Below, piece by piece: positions 51,301-61,357 of a stretch of 64,000 nt of DNA. This DNA comes from Glycine soja (taxonomy: Eukaryota > Streptophyta > Magnoliopsida > Fabales > Fabaceae). Every line of letters starts with the position of its first letter. Within the stretch, counting starts at the first letter, position 1. Where the stretch lies: the NCBI RefSeq assembly GCF_004193775.1, contig NC_041019.1:50629928-50693927 (forward strand). The letters run 5' to 3'. Under the pieces are notes generated by a model, which was not told the origin of the DNA, did no database searches, and saw only the letters and a list, made by a program, of their open reading frames with translations. A program made the translations under genes and the position numbers.

Positions 51301-52793
51301 GTTACATATTTAGGAGATAATAAATGTTTTAGACATAACTTTACTTTCTATCATGCCATCAACTGAAGATTCCTTGACCTATAGAAAGCTGATTGGAGCA
51401 AGATACTATAACAAAGCTTTCGAGGCACATAACGGCCAACTGGATCCATTGCTACATACAGCACGTGACTTTGTGGGGCATGGAACCCATACTCTATCAA
51501 CTGCAGGGGGAAATTTTGTCCCAGGAGCGAGGGTATTTGCCGTTGGCAATGGCACTGCAAAGGGTGGGTCACCAAGAGCTAGGGTTGCAGCTTACAAAGT
51601 GTGTTGGTCTCTTACTGATCCTGCAAGTTGTTATGGGGCTGATGTGTTAGCTGCTATTGACCAAGCCATAGATGATGGTGTTGATGTCATCAATGTTTCT
51701 TTTGGTGTCAGCTACGTTGTCACTGCTGAAGGAATATTCACAGATGAGATTTCCATTGGGGCATTCCATGCAATTTCTAAAAACATACTTTTAGTTGCCT
51801 CTGCAGGAAATGATGGACCAACGCCTGGAACTGTTGCCAATGTGGCTCCTTGGGTCTTCACAATTGCTGCTAGCACATTAGACAGAGATTTCAGCAGCAA
51901 TTTAACCATTAATAATCAGCTAATTGAGGTATCATCATTCTTCTAACTTGAGTGTGTTCACTGTTTGGTTTGGCTTTTTGCTCAAAAGTAATTATTGTTA
52001 ATAATTTTATACATCATGATTAAATAATTTTCTCATATATAGTAAATACTAAGATCATAATTGCTTAAATTAGAACACCAAAATAATAGATAAAGATTTA
52101 TTGATGTCTTTTCATCAAGAGTCTTGTTCATTTAAAACAAATCCTTTCAGAGTTATAATTAGTTTTTTTTATCATTTGGCCGGGATATATAACTTATGTT
52201 GAGACATTGAAAAGCTTAGTCTTTTTTTCTCATATTTTAAATCTAAATAACTCAGATTTTTTTTTTTGTATTGTTTCTTTTTCGTTTTTTTTTTCCATCC
52301 AAATTAAACATGGGCTAGCTTAATGATGTTTTCTATTATACCAGGGAGCCAGTCTTTTTGTAAATCTGCCACCCAATCAGGCCTTTTCTCTGATCCTCTC
52401 CACTGATGCCAAACTTGCTAATGCGACATTTCGAGATGCGTGAGTACAAAATCTCACAATTTTTTCTTCAAAACATTTTGTATGTTAAACGATTGTTTCT
52501 TACATTCTTCTTTTATATGAATATATGTATATTCCTGCAGTCAACTTTGTAGGCGTGGAACACTTGATCGTACAAAAGTAAACGGCAAAATAGTGTTATG
52601 CACTCGTGAAGGAAAAATAAAATCAGTTGCTGAGGGTCTGGAAGCTCTAACCGCGGGCGCAAGGGGAATGATTTTGAACAATCAGATGCAAAATGGAAAA
52701 ACACTTTCTGCTGAGCCTCATGTTTTTTCCACTGTGAACACGCCTCCAAGACGTGCAAAGTCAAGGCCCCATGGTGTCAAAACAACTGCCATG

Positions 52794-52838
<45 letters not shown>

Positions 52839-54489
52839 TTCTCGTGCACCATCTTTTAAATATTGTTAACTTTCTCAAATGACATGCTATGCATGTGCTT
52901 GCTACAAAAGATGTGTTCCATATTTTATACATGCATGTATGTTATATAAATTTATTTTGCAGTGGGGACGAGGATGACCCTTTAAAAACGGGTGATACAA
53001 TAAAAATGTCCCGAGCAAGAACGTTATTTGGAAGAAAGCCAGCTCCAGTTATGGCATCATTTTCATCTAGAGGACCCAATAAGATTCAGCCATCAATACT
53101 CAAGGTGAGAACTTAATTGGATTTGTTATATTTATATAACCACCATACGCTATCAATATATTTCGATGAGATGATGAGACTATTTTTATTTATTTATGGT
53201 TTCAGCCAGATGTAACTGCGCCTGGTGTGAACATTCTTGCTGCCTATTCAGAGTTTGCAAGTGCATCTAGCTTGCTAGTAGACAATCGTCGTGGGTTTAA
53301 ATTCAATGTATTGCAAGGAACTTCTATGTCTTGTCCTCATGCTTCGGGTATTGCTGGACTTCTCAAAACACGACATCCTAGTTGGAGTCCTGCTGCTATT
53401 AAATCAGCTATCATGACCACAGGTAGTGCTCTCCCTAATTATAAATTATAAATAATCTTTAATTTATTCTAACATCAACCATGGATTTAATAATTATACA
53501 GTGATCATGATCATGTAAAAATTTTACAATATTAATGTTATTGAATCACAAATTATTCTTAAAATAATTATCATATAAATCAATAAATTTATCATATAAA
53601 ATAAGTTATAACTAAATAAAAATACTATATATATTACTTTACTCTTTCTATGCATTATTTGTTTTCTCATTACTTCATACTAGTAATAACATAAATACTT
53701 TTAAAGTCTAATTATCTTGTATGAAAAGAATTTTGGAAACCTTCCTGTACTTCTTCACACATCAACCCAATAAAATTAATACAACAGATATTTTTATAGG
53801 TGATTATGACATTGATGCGAAGTCTAATTAAGGTTTGAATTCACTGAGTCCATACCACTTGCGAACAACTTGTTTAAGATGATTTCTTTTTTCTGCCAAA
53901 AATTCTAAATTATAATTTGATTAATCATATATACATCCTTGCAGCAACCACACTCGACAACACTAATAGGCCAATCCAGGATGCGTTTGATAAAACACTA
54001 GCAGATGCTTTTGCTTATGGTTCAGGACATGTTCGACCCGATCTAGCGATAGATCCTGGGCTTGTTTACGATCTAAGCCTCACTGATTACTTGAACTTCT
54101 TATGTGCTTCCGGATACGACCAACAACTCATTTCCGCCCTCAATTTCAACAGGACATTCATTTGTTCAGGTTCTCACAGCGTAAATGACTTGAACTACCC
54201 TTCAATCACATTGCCAAATTTTCGCTTAAAACCCGTAACCATTGCTCGCACAGTCACAAATGTTGGGCCACCAAGCACATACACTGTAAGTACCCACTCG
54301 CCAAATGGATATAGCATTGCCGTTGTGCCACGTTCCTTGACTTTCACGAAAATTGGTGAAAGGAAGACATTCAAAGTCATTGTGCAAGCAAGCAGTGCAG
54401 CTACGCGGAGAAAGTATGAATTCGGGGATTTGCGTTGGACAGACGGAAAGCATATAGTAAGGAGTCCTATTACAGTTAAGCGCAGATGA
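46212..54489 (+). CDS. Subtilisin-like serine protease (SBT5/AIR3-type), 11 exons, 789 aa
   Basis: Secreted plant subtilase (peptidase S8). Coding exons: 46212-46301, 46458-46567, 47813-47910, 47991-48146, 50491-50611, 51385-51928, 52345-52439, 52541-52792, 52963-53104, 53206-53422, 53945-54489. They sum to 2370 nt in one continuous frame. Signal peptide residues 1-27; inhibitor-I9 prodomain about 32-110 (Y-I-V-Y-M-G, then [10 protein letters not shown] at the junction); catalytic Asp150 in N-I-D-T-G-V-W-P-E-S, His224 in G-H-G-T-H-T, oxyanion Asn334 in S-A-G-N-D-G-P, Ser576 in G-T-S-M-S-C-P-H; a PA-domain insert (about 370-500); a C-terminal fibronectin-III-like domain ending in S-P-I-T-V-K-R-R. 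All introns are GT-AG except the first, whose phase requires a GC donor at 46302. Relatives act in the cell wall or apoplast (for example lateral-root emergence or peptide processing); the substrate here is unknown. The gene appears intact. Confidence 0.94.
48357..48393. repeat. (TA)n microsatellite in subtilase intron 4
   Basis: About 18 TA units inside the 2.3-kb fourth intron. Confidence 0.95.
49023..49300. repeat. Tandem duplication of about 137-141 bp in subtilase intron 4
   Basis: The block starting AAACACTTCATTAATTAAC at 49023 repeats from 49160. The two units share long identical stretches (TTTCTTTATTTCTCTCTCAC, AATAGTTTTGTTGTGATGTTA) and differ by a 4-base expansion near 49180 and a few substitutions. 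Confidence 0.9.
50741..51037 (+). pseudogene. LINE ORF1 (DUF4283-like) fragment within subtilase intron 5
   Basis: A 98-codon frame with [13 protein letters not shown] and later V-V-D-D-G-T-E-T resembles the W-I-R-x-x-G-I-P-L-x-x-W ... I-D-x-x-T pattern of the DUF4283/gag-like domain in ORF1 of plant non-LTR retrotransposons. It lies inside the intron between subtilase exons 5 and 6, in the same orientation. Only this domain is left; no reverse transcriptase follows. Confidence 0.5.
52798..52836. repeat. (TA)n microsatellite in subtilase intron 8
   Basis: About 19 TA units starting five bases into the intron, immediately after the donor site GTAAT. Confidence 0.95.
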
Positions 54490-54900
54490 AAATTCCCAAA
54501 TTGGTCGAGTTGGTTGTGTTGTATTGTGTGGATGCGTGTGTGCATGTTTAGATATAAGGTAGTTGGACTCTATATAGCTAGGATTTTCATGTTATGACAT
54601 AACTGTTTTGTTCCTTGGTTCCTATGTGGTTGTTTGGTTATCAGTATCACTGTATAATAATTTATTGCATGTTTTATGTGTACTAGTGTAATAAGAGAAA
54701 TGGAGATGTGGGAGGGCAAAGTCCGCAATCTTCAAATGTGGGTGCAACGGATATGCTCCTATATATAGCATTAAAAATATTGCCACAACCAACTACCCGA
54801 AACATTGTCCATCATTTGGAGCCAATGGATGAAAATGGAATAGGAACACAATTTGATGAAAAGGTTAAAGGCATTAATAAGAGAAAATTTACCTAAAAGA
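54490..54900 (+). other. 3' UTR and downstream flank of the subtilase
   Basis: After the stop there is GT-rich sequence (TTGTGTTGTATTGTGTGG) and AATAA-type signals (about 54655-54660). The frame at 54708-54896 is not recognised. Confidence 0.4.
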
Positions 54901-54904
54901 CAAG

Positions 54905-55288
54905 ATAAAAACTAATGGACCAAAATGATAGAGAATTTGCAGTACTCAATCTTCTGTAGTACGCATGGTATCTAAAAAAACCAAAAGGTTTCCAAAATCG
55001 ATTGCCTAATGACAAAAAATAGTATGAGTAAATTCATAGATTAGTCTTCCAATCCCCTTATTATTTGAACAAGAAAATCTAGCTGCGGTAGTTACTTATA
55101 CATGGTGATATATTACAATGACAATACAAACATGCTTACAACATAAGATAAAGGATAAATGGTGTACAAAGAAAAAAAAACAAGAAAAATAAAATATTTA
55201 AGTAGTTCGGTGCTTTAGAAGAGTTGTCCAAGTCTAATCGTAGGGAACTGGTCTGCTAAAGGTGATTTCCCCATCAGCTTTTTAGACC
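54905..55288 (-). pseudogene. Receptor-kinase pseudogene copy 3, 3' end and 3' flank
   Basis: From 55288 down to about 55202 the minus strand encodes the terminal part of the receptor-kinase last exon (K-K-L with G-K-S-P-L-A-D-Q-F-P and R-L-G-Q-L), matching the end of the intact copy. A short deletion removes a few bases in the K-K-L region. The following 300 bp match the 3' flanks of the other copies. It is separated from the rest of its exon (60667-60947) by the copia element. Confidence 0.85.
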
Positions 55289-56383
55289 CCTTCGTGAATC
55301 AACGCAACCAGCAAAGTCTGAGTCGGAGTAGCCAATCACTTCCAGACAATCAGTTTGTCTGTACATGAGCATGTAATCTTTTGTTCCTTGAAGATATCTC
55401 ATCACTTTCTTTGCAGCTTTCCAGTAGTCAATACCTGGATTACTTTGATATCTTCCCAAAACTCCAACAGCGAATGCAATATCAGGTCTAGTGCAAACCT
55501 GAGCATACATAAGGCTTCCAACTGCTGAAGCATATGGAATATTTTTCATGTGTTCCCGCTCAAAATCATTTTTGGGGCATTGACTCAAAGCAAGTTTGTC
55601 ACCCTTCACAATGGGAGCTACACTTGGTGAACAATCTTTCATATTAAATCTCTCTAAAACTTTGTTGATATAGGTTTCTTGAGACAAGCCTAAAATGCCT
55701 CGAGATCTTTCTCTATGGATCTTTATGTCTATGACATAAGATGCCTCTCCCATATCCTTCATATCAAAGTTCTTTGAGAGAAATTGTTTCACCTCATATA
55801 GCATACCCTTATCATTAGTCGCAAGCAGAATGTCATCTACGTATAATACAAGGAAACAAATCTTACTCCCACTGACCTTCTGGTATATACAGTGATCCAT
55901 GACATTCTCTTCAAAGCTAAATGAAGAAATGACCTCATGAAATTTTAAATACCATTGGCGGGAAGCTTGTTTCAATCCATAAATGGACTTATTAAGCTTG
56001 CAGACTAAGTGCTCACCAACACTAGATAAGAATCCCACAGGTTGTTTCATGTAAACCTCTTCTTCTAGATCACCATTTAGGAACGCCGTTTTCACATCCA
56101 TTTGATGCAGCTCAAGATCAAAATGAGCTACTAATGCCAGAATTACTCGAAGAGAGTCTTTCTTAGATACAGGGGAAAAGGTCTCTCTGTAATCGATTCT
56201 TTCTCTTTGAGTGAATCCTTTAGCAACAAGTCTTGCCTTATGTCTCTCAATGTTGCCTTCTGAGTCTTTCTTTGTTTTGAAGACCCATCTACATCCGATG
56301 GCTTTTACACCAACAGGCAACTCAACGAGATCCCAAACTTGGTTAGATGCCATAGAATCCATCTCATCCCTCATAGCATTATA
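55289..56383 (-). pseudogene. Copia reverse transcriptase and partial RNase H
   Basis: The frame contains the copia RT opening (W-D-L-V-E-L-P, G-C-R-W-V-F-K-T-K), K-A-R-L-V-A-K-G, the catalytic Y-V-D-D box (L-Y-V-D-D-I-L-L-A), S-I-Y-G-L-K-Q-A-S-R-Q-W and the RNase H beginning G-Y-S-D-S-D-F-A-G-C-V-D-S-R. It then runs into host DNA and a stop at 55274. It is separated from the integrase by a single in-frame stop at 56384-56386 and lacks most of RNase H. RT would copy element RNA into cDNA in the virus-like particle if intact. Confidence 0.9.
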
Positions 56384-58075
56384 TCACAAATTTGATTCCT
56401 TAGAACTCATGGCTTGTGAAAACGTCTCAGGATCATTTTCGGCTCCAATGTTGTAGTCTGATTCTTGTAGGTACACTACATAATCACTAGGAATTGTTGT
56501 CTTTTTTATTCTAGTAGATCTTCTTAATGTTGTTTGGTCATCTTGCTGAGGAACTTGTTCAACTGGTTCTTCACCAGTTTGTTCAATATCATCATGTTGT
56601 TCCTCACAAACAACTCGATCTACATGATCACTTTCAACAGCTTGTGGAACTTCAATCACTGGTTGTCTAACACCCATTTTAACTTGAGGGGTGGGAATGA
56701 CTACCAACCTATTACTTGTCCCAGAAGGTTCAGCTTCATAGTGATCCCTTTCAGAAGAAATGTTCTGAAATTGATCACTCCCACTGATCAAGTCATTTTC
56801 AAGAAACTTTGCATTCCTTGATTCCACAATCCTAGTGTTGTGGGATGGACAATAGAACCTATACCCTTTAGACCTTTCAGCATATCCAATGAAATACCCA
56901 GTAATAGTCTTAGGGTCTAGTTTCTTCTCTTGTGGATTATAAATTCTTACTTCAGACGGGCATCCCCAAACGCGTATATGTCGCAAACTTGGTTTCCAAC
57001 CCTTGAATAACTCAAAAGGTGTCTTTGAGACAGCCTTGGTTGGAACTCGGTTTAATATATACGCAGCCGTCTTAAGAGCATCAATCCACAAAAATTGAGG
57101 AAGCTTTACATTACTCCTCATGCTTCTCACCATGTCTAATAAGGTTCGATTTCTTCGTTCTGCCACACCATTCTGATCCTGAGAACCAGGCATAGTGTAT
57201 TGGGCAACAATCCCATGTTCTTGAAGAAATTTTGCAAATGAAACTGGTGCTTGTCCATCCTCTGTGTATCTACCATAGTACTCCCCACCTCTATCTGATC
57301 TCACGATCTTAATTTGTTTTCCACATTGTTTCTCAACTTCAGCCTTAAAAACTTTAAAGGCATCTAAAGCTTCATTCTTAGAATGAAGTAAGTAGAGATA
57401 CATATATCGTGAATAATCATCTATAAAGGTTATGAAGTATTTCGGACTATTTGCATCCATGTCCGGACAACATATGTCTGTATGTATGATTTCTAATAAA
57501 TTAGAACTCCTCTTTGCACCCTTTTTAGACTTGTTAGTTTGCTTACCCTTAATGCAATCTACACAAGTCTCAAAATCAGCAAAATCCAAAGTACTAAGTA
57601 CTCCTTCATTTACTAATCGCTTGATTCTTTCAATAGAGATATGTCCTAATCTCCGGTGCCACAACATAGAGGATTCTTCATTCATAATACATCGTTTTAA
57701 CCCAACAGAAACGTGCATAGAAGTAGCGTCATTTTGCAATTCAATCGAATAAAGACCATCAACCAATTGACCACAACCAATAATTTCAGATTTATTTAGT
57801 AAATTAAAACCAAATTCTGTAAAATTAAAATAAAATCCCAAAGGTGCAAGTTTAGAAACAGAAATTAAGTTTTTACAGAAACTAGGAACATAAAAAACTT
57901 TCTCCGAATGTAATTTAAAGCCACTACTTAAGACTAAGACGCACGTTCCAATGGCCTCTACATGTGAGCTCATCCTACTCCCTGAGTAGATGCACTGCTC
58001 ACTTCCCATTGGCTTCCTTAGGCTTTCCATACCCTGCAAGGTATTAGAAACATGGATTGTAGAACCAGAGTCAAT
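56384..58075 (-). pseudogene. Copia integrase with end of protease
   Basis: Open from just after the stop at 58076 to the stop at 56384. It carries the C-terminal part of the protease region, the zinc-binding W-H-R-R-L-G-H ... C-V-D-C segment, and the integrase core (H-T-D-I-C-C-P, F-I-D-D-Y-S-R-Y, R-S-D-R-G-G-E-Y, Q-D-Q-N-G-V-A-E-R-R-N-R-T), then the conserved W-G-C-P and G-Y-A-E-R-S-K-G-Y-R blocks. The acidic linker to RT is intact up to the stop. The D-D-E residues are all visible. Confidence 0.9.
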
Positions 58076-58987
58076 TCACCATGTATTATGATTCACATTA
58101 ATCATATTAGATTCATAACAAACAAAGGCAAATGGTGTACCTTTCTTCTCAAACCAACTTTTAAATTTGGGGCAGTCCTTCTTCATGTGTCCTTTCTTTT
58201 TACAGAAGAAATACTTTGACTCCTTTTTAATTGTTGGTTGAGTCGGAATCTTTCCTTTATTGGTGCCTACAGACTTCTTCCTATCCTTTCCAGAATTAGA
58301 AGTAGTCAAATTTACCTTCTCACCCTCTTCCATTATCAATCTCTCCTCTTCTTGAACACACATGGTCATCAATTCATTAATAGACCATTTATCCTTATGT
58401 GTGTTGTAGGAGATTTTGAAGGGTGTATACTGTTAAGGTAGGGTGCACAAAATGAAATGTACCAGGAAGGATTCAGACATGGTAACTTCCAAGGTTTTCA
58501 ACTGAGCCACTATGTCCCTTAAGCGCATGATATGTTCACGCACACCTCTCGTTCCAGTAAGCTTAATGGAAGAGAATTGCATAATGAGTGTGCTAGCAAG
58601 TGACTTCTCAGAGGTCGTAAACTGTTCATCAATGGCTTTCAACAGATCTCTGACCTTATCATGCTGGTCAACTGAACCCCGGATACTAGCGGATATGTTG
58701 GTTTTTATGAACATAACAGAGAGACGATTAGATCTCTCCCACTTTTCATAAAGATCAACAGCATCAGGTTCGCTAGTTTCAGTAATAGTCGGTGGCTCAT
58801 CCTTCCTTATAGCATAGTCAATATCCATCCAGCCCAAATGAAGGAGAACTCTTTCCTTCCAAACCTTATAATTATCACCTTTCAAAATGGGAAGGTCACA
58901 AGAAATATTCATAGATTGTGAAACTGCAAACAAACACACATGCTCATTAAGAAAATTTGAGACTAAACAAATGCCATGTTTTGCCAA
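58076..58987 (-). pseudogene. Copia gag with CCHC zinc knuckle
   Basis: From a likely start at 58909 (M-N-I-S-C-D-L-P-I-L-K-G-D-N-Y) the frame gives a UBN2/gag domain (W-K-E-R-V-L-L-H-L-G ... H-I-M-R-L-R-D-I-V). It meets a stop at 58433-58435 and continues in frame to the nucleic-acid-binding knuckle C-K-K-K-G-H-M-K-K-D-C (about 58190). A second stop at 58076-58078 falls immediately before the protease D-S-G active-site triplet. The earlier ATG at 58987 adds residues unlike gag. Confidence 0.85.
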
Positions 58988-59604
58988 TGCAAATCATGTC
59001 TCAATATATGAATCTAGTGACACAAAACTTGCCTGTGGGCTAAAGTCCTACTCAATTAGATTCATCATGCAACTTTATGATAAAACTATTAAATCATGTT
59101 CTTTTCCTTAATTCCTGTGGGTAAATTAAGAAATATAATTTAATATTTTATCCTAATTAATCATACAAATATAACAAAATTCCTGTGGGTAGATTTCATC
59201 ACATTACATATGATTAATCACAATTAATATTTCTAATGTGATTATAAATTTAGTATATAATTTTACTCAATTAAAGATGTTGTGGCTATTCTCTAATTTA
59301 ATAAAATTATATTAATCACTTAACATTCAAAAATAATCCTTGCATAAACATACTTAATAATGCAAATGTGCTCAATATTGAATCATAAAAATTACATGTA
59401 TACCAATTCAAAATAACATTGCACGTATATTCATTCAACATGTAATAAACTTTAAAGGATTAAATCCAATGCATACCAGTATTTAACATAATATTGCATG
59501 TTCAACATAACTTAAGAGACACACAATTTTAAACAGTTTGTGCGTAAATAATTTATCCTTCAGAAGTTATAAATATACATGAACTGCAATTAATAAACAA
59601 TTAA

Positions 59605-59690
59605 ATTGCAGTAGCTTAGCGGCAAAGGGAGTCCTTTCATGCTTGTAGGGTGAGGGTTCGAAACCAGCCCAAGGCGTTTTCGTTTCATTT
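59605..59690 (+). repeat. tRNA-like (SINE-head-like) module, plus orientation
   Basis: TAGCTTAGCGGCAAAGG (59612-59628) resembles a pol III A box, and GGGTTCGAAACC (59654-59665) is a near-perfect B box, with SINE-like spacing of about 40 bp. A T-rich tail follows. No full cloverleaf with acceptor stem was found, so it is not called a tRNA gene. Confidence 0.5.
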
Positions 59691-59710
59691 ATACTTCCTT
59701 TTAATTAATT

Positions 59711-59800
59711 AAAACGAAAACAAGCAAAAAAGGCAGCAATGAGATTTGAACCCAGAACAATGAGGTAATGCAAATCACATCTACCACTGGACCAACTTAT
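59711..59800 (-). repeat. tRNA-like (SINE-head-like) module, minus orientation
   Basis: On the minus strand, TTGGTCCAGTGGTAGATG (A-box-like, about 59780-59796) precedes GGGTTCAAATCTC (B-box-like, 59741-59753). The tail carries GTTTTCGTTT, also present in the tail of the plus-oriented module at about 59676-59686. Confidence 0.5.
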
Positions 59801-60127
59801 GCTTTGTTTAATATTGTTAATTTAAAATGTACATTAACAATTCCAACATAGTAAACAAAACCCGCAAGACTTCGTCTTCAACCTCCAGCAGTGGGTAAAA
59901 AAATAAATAAATAAATTATTACCTCAATTTCGAAAAAAAACCCACATCATTATATGCATTTTAGACACCCAAAAATACGTTTTAAATCATAGAAAAATTA
60001 GAAAACTCACATCATTCCTAATTTTGATGTTATTTTGAATTAAGGAGGCTTAAAACATAACACCCATATACTCAGAAAATAAACTCCGCATAGGAACGAC
60101 CCAGTAAGCAAGATAGAGGTACGAATA

Positions 60128-60140
60128 GGCTCTGATACCA
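60128..60140 (-). promoter_or_regulatory. Copia primer-binding site (initiator tRNA-Met)
   Basis: TGGTATCAGAGCC two bases downstream of the LTR end is complementary to the 3' end of initiator methionine tRNA, the standard primer of plant copia elements. Confidence 0.9.
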
Positions 60141-60142
60141 AA

Positions 60143-60666
60143 TGTAAAAAAATATACATACACTGATCTAAACATGCAAATAAATTTAAATAGCATATTT
60201 AGATCAAACAACGGAAATTAAAAGGAATTACAAGCGTACCTCCAGCCATTGCAAATTGAACGGGAAGCGGCTCACACACTAAGCTGAAAGACAGTTTTGT
60301 TCTTCCAGACCCTTACTCACTCTGAATAGATGGTGTATTTTTTTTTTTCCGAATAGAGAAGTGGGTTTTGGTGATACAAAACTGAGAGCACCCCATCCTA
60401 TTTATAGAGTCTGTCCATCACAGAGCTCTCAACTTGTTATCAGAACGTGAGATAGGAAGTTATCAGACGTGAGATAAGAAGTTATCAGTACGTGAGATGA
60501 TGGGTACGTGATTTGTTACTGAAGGTGGTTGCAAATATATTTTGCAAAGATATGGGATGAATGTGGATGAAAAATGGACCAAATTCAAAATAACTAACTT
60601 TTTTTTTTCAAAAATAATAAAATTAATTAATTAAAAGAACGTGGAAGTGAACGTGCACTTCCAACA
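60143..60666 (-). repeat. 5' LTR of the copia element, 524 bp
   Basis: Starts TGTTGGAAGTGCACG and ends in ...TTTTACA just before the primer-binding site, giving the canonical TG...CA ends. It holds a TATA box (CTATAAATAGG, about 60399-60410) and a tandem array of ACGTGAGAT motifs upstream of it. No second LTR is left in the window for dating the insertion. Confidence 0.9.
60436..60502 (-). promoter_or_regulatory. Three tandem 22-23 bp repeats in the LTR U3 region
   Basis: On the plus strand GTTATCAGAACGTGAGATAG, GTTATCAGACGTGAGATAAG and GTTATCAGTACGTGAGATGA start at 60436, 60459 and 60481; a partial fourth ACGTGAT follows at about 60515. Each unit has an ACGT core, bound in plants by bZIP factors. 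The array lies just upstream of the LTR TATA box, where enhancers are expected. Confidence 0.7.
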
Positions 60667-61357
60667 CCCTGATCCATGGTTGGGCGAGAACTAGGATTTT
60701 CACTTATGCAAGAAAATGCCAAGCTTGCAACCAAAATGACATCCCCGACAACTGTTTTTAGAGGTTGAGGTAGTCTTTGGTCTAACACATCAATTATTAG
60801 CAAATTAAAAGTCTGTTGCTGATGAAGACGAAGAAAACAATGAAGAAATGAGATCTCCTGGATGCTTCCCCGTGATGATTCCAAGAGAAAGCACTTCAAA
60901 ACTGAATACATCACATTTCTCAGTCACTTCCATAGTCTGGGCAAGCTCTACAATAAATGAAAGTTTTAAAGTTACACTAAACCGGTGTATAGATTTTTGT
61001 ATAAGCTGCAAGTTCCTACTAATATTTTCTAAATGGATTTTGTATTGGCACATGTCACTTTTTACTTCAATTTTGCATACTAATTGTTGCTTACGGATTA
61101 GTCTATTTAATTCCTCTACAAGGGAACAATGTTTGAACGAAATTTGAATATAAAAGTGGTGTACACTAATTGCAAAATATGTGATTATTTCTATCTATAT
61201 TACTAAGGAAGCAAAAAGGGGGGACTAACCTGGAGCTGCATACCCAAACGTGCCAGCAAACGTGGTCCAATTGTGTGAACCGGGCTTTAGAATTTTAGCT
61301 GTCCCAAAATCAGAGACATGGGCTTCATATTGTGAATCCAAAAGAACATTCTTGCTA
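60667..61357 (-). pseudogene. Receptor-kinase pseudogene copy 3, kinase part
   Basis: Minus-strand remains: exon 1 end 61357-61230 ([20 protein letters not shown] and [10 protein letters not shown]), intron 61229-60948 with conserved splice sites, and exon 2 from 60947 ([16 protein letters not shown]) with a frameshift near 60805 before the copia element cuts it at 60667, after R-P-T-M-D-Q. Everything upstream of the HRD motif (LRRs, transmembrane helix, N-lobe) is missing, replaced by LTR-like DNA from 61358. The activation segment keeps Gly where the intact copy has Val. Confidence 0.88.

Larger units (their letters stand above)
58988..60128 (-). other. Copia untranslated leader with inverted tRNA-like modules
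   Basis: About 1.1 kb between the primer-binding site and gag with no long frame. It contains two tRNA-like segments facing each other (59590-59690 plus; 59711-59800 minus), described separately. Confidence 0.6.
55289..60666 (-). mobile_element. Ty1-copia retrotransposon, 3'-truncated, nested in a receptor-kinase exon
   Basis: A 5.4-kb element on the minus strand in the order 5' LTR (60666-60143), primer-binding site, leader of about 1.1 kb, gag, protease, integrase, reverse transcriptase and partial RNase H. The order integrase before RT defines Ty1-copia. Gag, pol and RT lie in a single frame interrupted by three stop codons (58433, 58076, 56384). The element stops inside RNase H at about 55289 and directly joins host receptor-kinase sequence, so the polypurine tract and 3' LTR are gone. 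It cannot transpose by itself. Confidence 0.93.

Noticed and set aside
51353..51384. ATG start for a separate short protease gene
   Set aside because: This is intron 5 sequence before the acceptor at 51384; the exon continues the subtilase frame exactly in phase.
54195..54545. 116-codon minus-strand frame
   Set aside because: Antisense shadow of the last subtilase exon.
55289..55300. Left target-site duplication of the copia element
   Set aside because: The left junction is inside RNase H, so no element terminus is present and AGGGG is host sequence, not proof of a duplication.
59612..59665. A functional tRNA gene
   Set aside because: A and B box matches exist but no acceptor or anticodon stem could be folded by eye; treated as tRNA-derived repeat.
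60436..60502. CRISPR-like array
   Set aside because: Three contiguous 22-23 bp tandem units without spacers, inside an LTR of a plant retrotransposon.
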